From Lunularia cruciata (Eukaryota; Streptophyta; Marchantiopsida; Lunulariales; Lunulariaceae): a stretch of 64,000 nt of DNA. Each line of letters begins with the position of its first letter. Within the stretch, counting starts at the first letter, position 1. A program made the position numbers and the translations under genes. Below, piece by piece: positions 60,901 to 64,000 of this stretch. Location of the stretch: positions 47,249,001-47,313,000 of the forward strand of contig OX419758.1 in the NCBI GenBank assembly GCA_948567375.1, written 5' to 3'. The notes beneath the pieces are model-generated. The model had not been told where the DNA came from. It ran no database searches and saw only the letters and a program-made list of their open reading frames with translations.

Positions 60901-63900
60901 CGCACTAGATGATCTAAGAAACATAATACAGCACATATGGTAGCACCAGGGTATAACGTACCATTGACCTGATGGTCGGAAAGGCTTTGAAGACAAAAGG
61001 TCTGACAGCACATTCCAGCACCCATCGATCTCTGCTCTCCCCATTCAAAGTCTTGCTGCCAAGCATTACGAAAAACACTGCTATGCGTGATATCCGGATT
61101 TCTTCTTTCTTTCTGGACTGCAAGTCGGTCCCAGAACCTTGCACAATACTAAGGCAGATCCTCTGAAACTCTGTCCAGAAAGTAACGAACAAATTACTAT
61201 CATATCCAGATAATACCCGGATGGCATCTACAATGCAAGATCCAAGCTCTTGCGTGAAGTCCTCAGATGGGATAGCTGACAAGCTTGATATGTTTTCTAT
61301 TCCAGTTTCCTTATCCACTGCTTTTGGTACTTGAGATTGTTTTATATCTGGAGCATCGAGAGCTTCGTCCGCAATGGCCGTAGCAGAGCTCATCGATGGT
61401 ACTGGATGGGTAGAAGAAACCCCAATGTAATCACACCACAATAATCTCAGGAGAACGCCATCAATCAATGCGTTCTGAAGCTCGACCACGTTGGATCCTT
61501 CTGCATCAGAGAATCTGCAGAGGCCAAGACCATCCCGAGAAGATAAGTGTCCAGTTGTATCCTCTACTTATACAGCTAAACTAGAACCACTTTCTCTTTA
61601 AGGAAACCCATGTGACAGATCCTCATGACAAGAAGAGAAGCTCCCACCTTTTGGAATTTTTCACCGTCCAGATAAGACATTCTTGCACGGCGTTGAGCAG
61701 AGCCAACCGATCTGTTGACCCGAGCTGAGAGGCCGAACGGCCGAGCCAAAGATTGCTGAAAAACGCCAGGAGAAAAGACTGACCAGGAATAATAAACTGA
61801 GCAGGTATTAAGGAGAGCAGGGGTAACAGGGACGGATACGAAATCTGCTGCGAACCATTGCAGCCGTTCCGCAAGAAGTCAAAGAACTTCGGAAATACAG
61901 ACTTCCGTATGGAACTGGCCCCCCAGGCTTGTGGAAAGTCTTTGGCGAACAAGAGCACCATATCCCACATTGGTTGATGGCAAGCGGTATCCTTTTCCGA
62001 AAAGGTACCTAATATTGAAGGAACTACAAGATCCATGTCACTGTCTCTAAAGACTTGAGGTATATGCTGAATGTAGGCTCTTAACGCCTGATAAACAGCC
62101 GAGCGGATCCGCGAGCTTTTTGATTTCACGTACTCACGTAGAAATTTTTGATTCCGGCACAAGTTTACTGCTGACTCCGTAACAGATTCACTTGTCTTCG
62201 AGGCGATCTCCGTATCCATTGGGATGTTCGATGCTCTAGGGCCAGCTTTTAATGATCCCACGAGGACATCAATTATAGCAGCCAAAGCAAGTAAAGAACA
62301 CGATACCACCTGCACAGGAAACAAAGAGCTCGAGCTCAGTCCAAAGGGCAATAATTCGGAAGGAGGCATATTTTTGAACTGCAGGACACCGCACATCCAA
62401 TCCTACAGTCAGTGACCACCAAGTGTTGTGGAGTAGCAACAATACCTATATATTTAGCACGAGTAGGTGCGGATCTCCACTACAGGCGTCAAGGTAGCAA
62501 GCAACGAAACATTCTGACATATACATATTTACCATAGTGCAAAAAGGCGGAGTGATCAAATACAAGGAGCACCTATTTGGCATCCTTGATATAAAGAATG
62601 TTAGAATAGCCAACCACTCGAGACTAGACCGGAACAGATACAAGTATCACGGACGAGAGCCAGCGTTTTGATATAAACTGTGACATACATTCAGTAAAAT
62701 CTAAGGAAATCACATTGAAACTTGTTCCAAAAAAAATGCCCGAAGCATATGCAAGAGCAGAACATACTCGCTCATGTTTCTCGGTTGCTTCTTCAATTGG
62801 TGTTGCCTTATCCGATATGGTTTGTGGAGTGAGTTTGAAATTCTCCTCCAGATGACTAAAGATCTCATTTGCACAATAAATGAGAGCGTCTAGCCGCTTC
62901 TTCTGCCCTGAAAATGCCACCTGAAGCACATGATATAAGTTTGAAATATGATAATGGACTATAACAAGCAAAAACACAAGTCTAGTCCTGCAGATGACCT
63001 GATTTATTTGTAAGCGAAGTCATCAGCATTTTTCCGTAAGTTGGCAATCCTCGCATTCAGGACTCGCTTACTTGATAAGGGGCACCTTTGAGTATTAGAA
63101 GAAGAATAAATAAGTCAAGATTCAAAAATTGGAAACCCTAGAAAACGTGCATATACCTGAAATGAGGTTTGTGCAGCCTCTAAAACCTCACGGGACGGAT
63201 CAAACTGTGCAACCCACCATGGTCCCATTAAGGACCGCAGATGTGGAGCAAGGCCTCGTCTGCACGTATGTCGACAAAAGCATGAGTTTCGGGCAGATTG
63301 AGTTATGAATATGGAACCCGTTCGTTGAAACACGGTTCCATACCCCGTAAGACTGGACAAGAAATGACGTAGTGAAGCAGGTATAAGACGTAAATCTCTC
63401 ATGAGTTTCAGATATATAACTCTTTTACGCGGGTTGACAATATAAAGCCACGCTAGAATATAATGTCCAGTACTTGAACTAGAAACATAAAACTTACCCT
63501 ATAGAGTTTACAATGGCCGTCATGGCGATGTGAGAACTCTCGCGGACCTGCCGACTACTATCCTGAACCAGTCTTTTATACTCAAATATCTGGCAATTCA
63601 TAACGTGATGACACAGTAAGAAGAATGCACACTTCGGTCCTCACATCAACGACGTAAAGTGGTTCCAATTTACAGATATGTGAAAAGTTGAAGCGCTTGC
63701 TAGCTTACAGATTAACAACGTAAGAAGCGCATCGCACTCAAATGCGGTCCTTGTCCCACAAGGGAAAAGGTTTGTCTTGATGCTTCTAGAAAATCACATA
63801 CCCAAGAAGGTAAAAGTGCAGAAAGTTCCGCAGATGGGCGGTCCTTGAATAAAGAGGTTAGAGCTGTCAAAGCTTTCAACTGCAAGGGGCAGCAGTAATT

Positions 63901-64000
63901 TTTGTTAGCAATACAATACGTATGTGGCAATACTCGGCATCTATCAAAGACAGGGAAAGTAAAAACGCAATATCACTCACGGACAAAAGCAGATATTGTG
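54929..64000 (-). CDS. LTN1: Listerin E3 ubiquitin-protein ligase, N-terminus beyond the window
   Basis: Listerin binds 60S subunits carrying stalled nascent chains and ubiquitinates them (ribosome-associated quality control, cytosol). Exons on the minus strand: 63879-63802, 63589-63498, 63259-63157, 62920-62768, 62309-61648, 61514-60969, 60913-60877, 60806-60235, 60070-59173, 58881-58164, 58025-56908, 56565-56101, 55900-55670, 55156-54929. All phases agree and give 1,966 codons plus stop; roughly 90 N-terminal residues are off the right edge. HEAT-like repeats form most of the protein. Signature segments are [61 protein letters not shown] and LWPVQKEG. The C-terminal RWD-like region leads to a RING of the listerin type: CPIC, then [17 protein letters not shown], then CPLC. 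It ends four residues after the last zinc ligand (KTPF), as is usual for plant listerin. Confidence 0.96.

Overview
The window is nuclear DNA of a land plant. Spliced, intron-rich housekeeping genes with plant-type proteins sit beside a nest of Ty3/gypsy LTR retrotransposons. One of these is a chromodomain-bearing chromovirus. Another is a very decayed element whose reverse transcriptase and integrase look like those I associate with bryophytes, lycophytes and streptophyte algae. A bryophyte such as a moss is my best guess, but the sequence does not prove it.

Layout. 1-2,772: gene-poor, with a short dispersed repeat. 2,773-11,050 (+): complete RAD16-type SNF2 ATPase with a RING finger; 18 exons read through in one consistent frame to 1,016 residues. 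12,510-20,090 (-): about 21 exons of a UPF1-like superfamily 1 helicase with an N-terminal R3H domain. About 20,950-42,900: transposon nest. An old Ty3/gypsy element is split by two later insertions. One is a fairly young 6.0 kb chromovirus (23,458-29,450, 5-bp target duplication GAGCC). The other is a 6.1 kb composite of two older relatives in opposite orientation (32,292-38,385, duplication CCTAT), which itself carries a 734-bp solo LTR (duplication ACAAG). 45,543-47,180 (-): single-exon glucose-6-phosphate dehydrogenase. 47,181-54,928: long spacer with several tandem repeats. 54,929 to the right edge (-): listerin (LTN1), the E3 ligase of ribosome quality control, missing only its N-terminus.

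The four genes do not form a pathway. They cover chromatin/DNA repair (RAD16), nucleic-acid unwinding (R3H helicase), NADPH supply (G6PDH) and clearance of stalled nascent chains (LTN1). RAD16 and the helicase converge. The most interesting signals are the helicase domain order, the heat-shock-element-like motifs and variable tandem repeats in the chromovirus LTRs, the opposed composite element, and a GC-AG intron in RAD16. Exon coordinates were read by eye from splice sites and reading frame and may be off by a base or two; two helicase exons remain unresolved.
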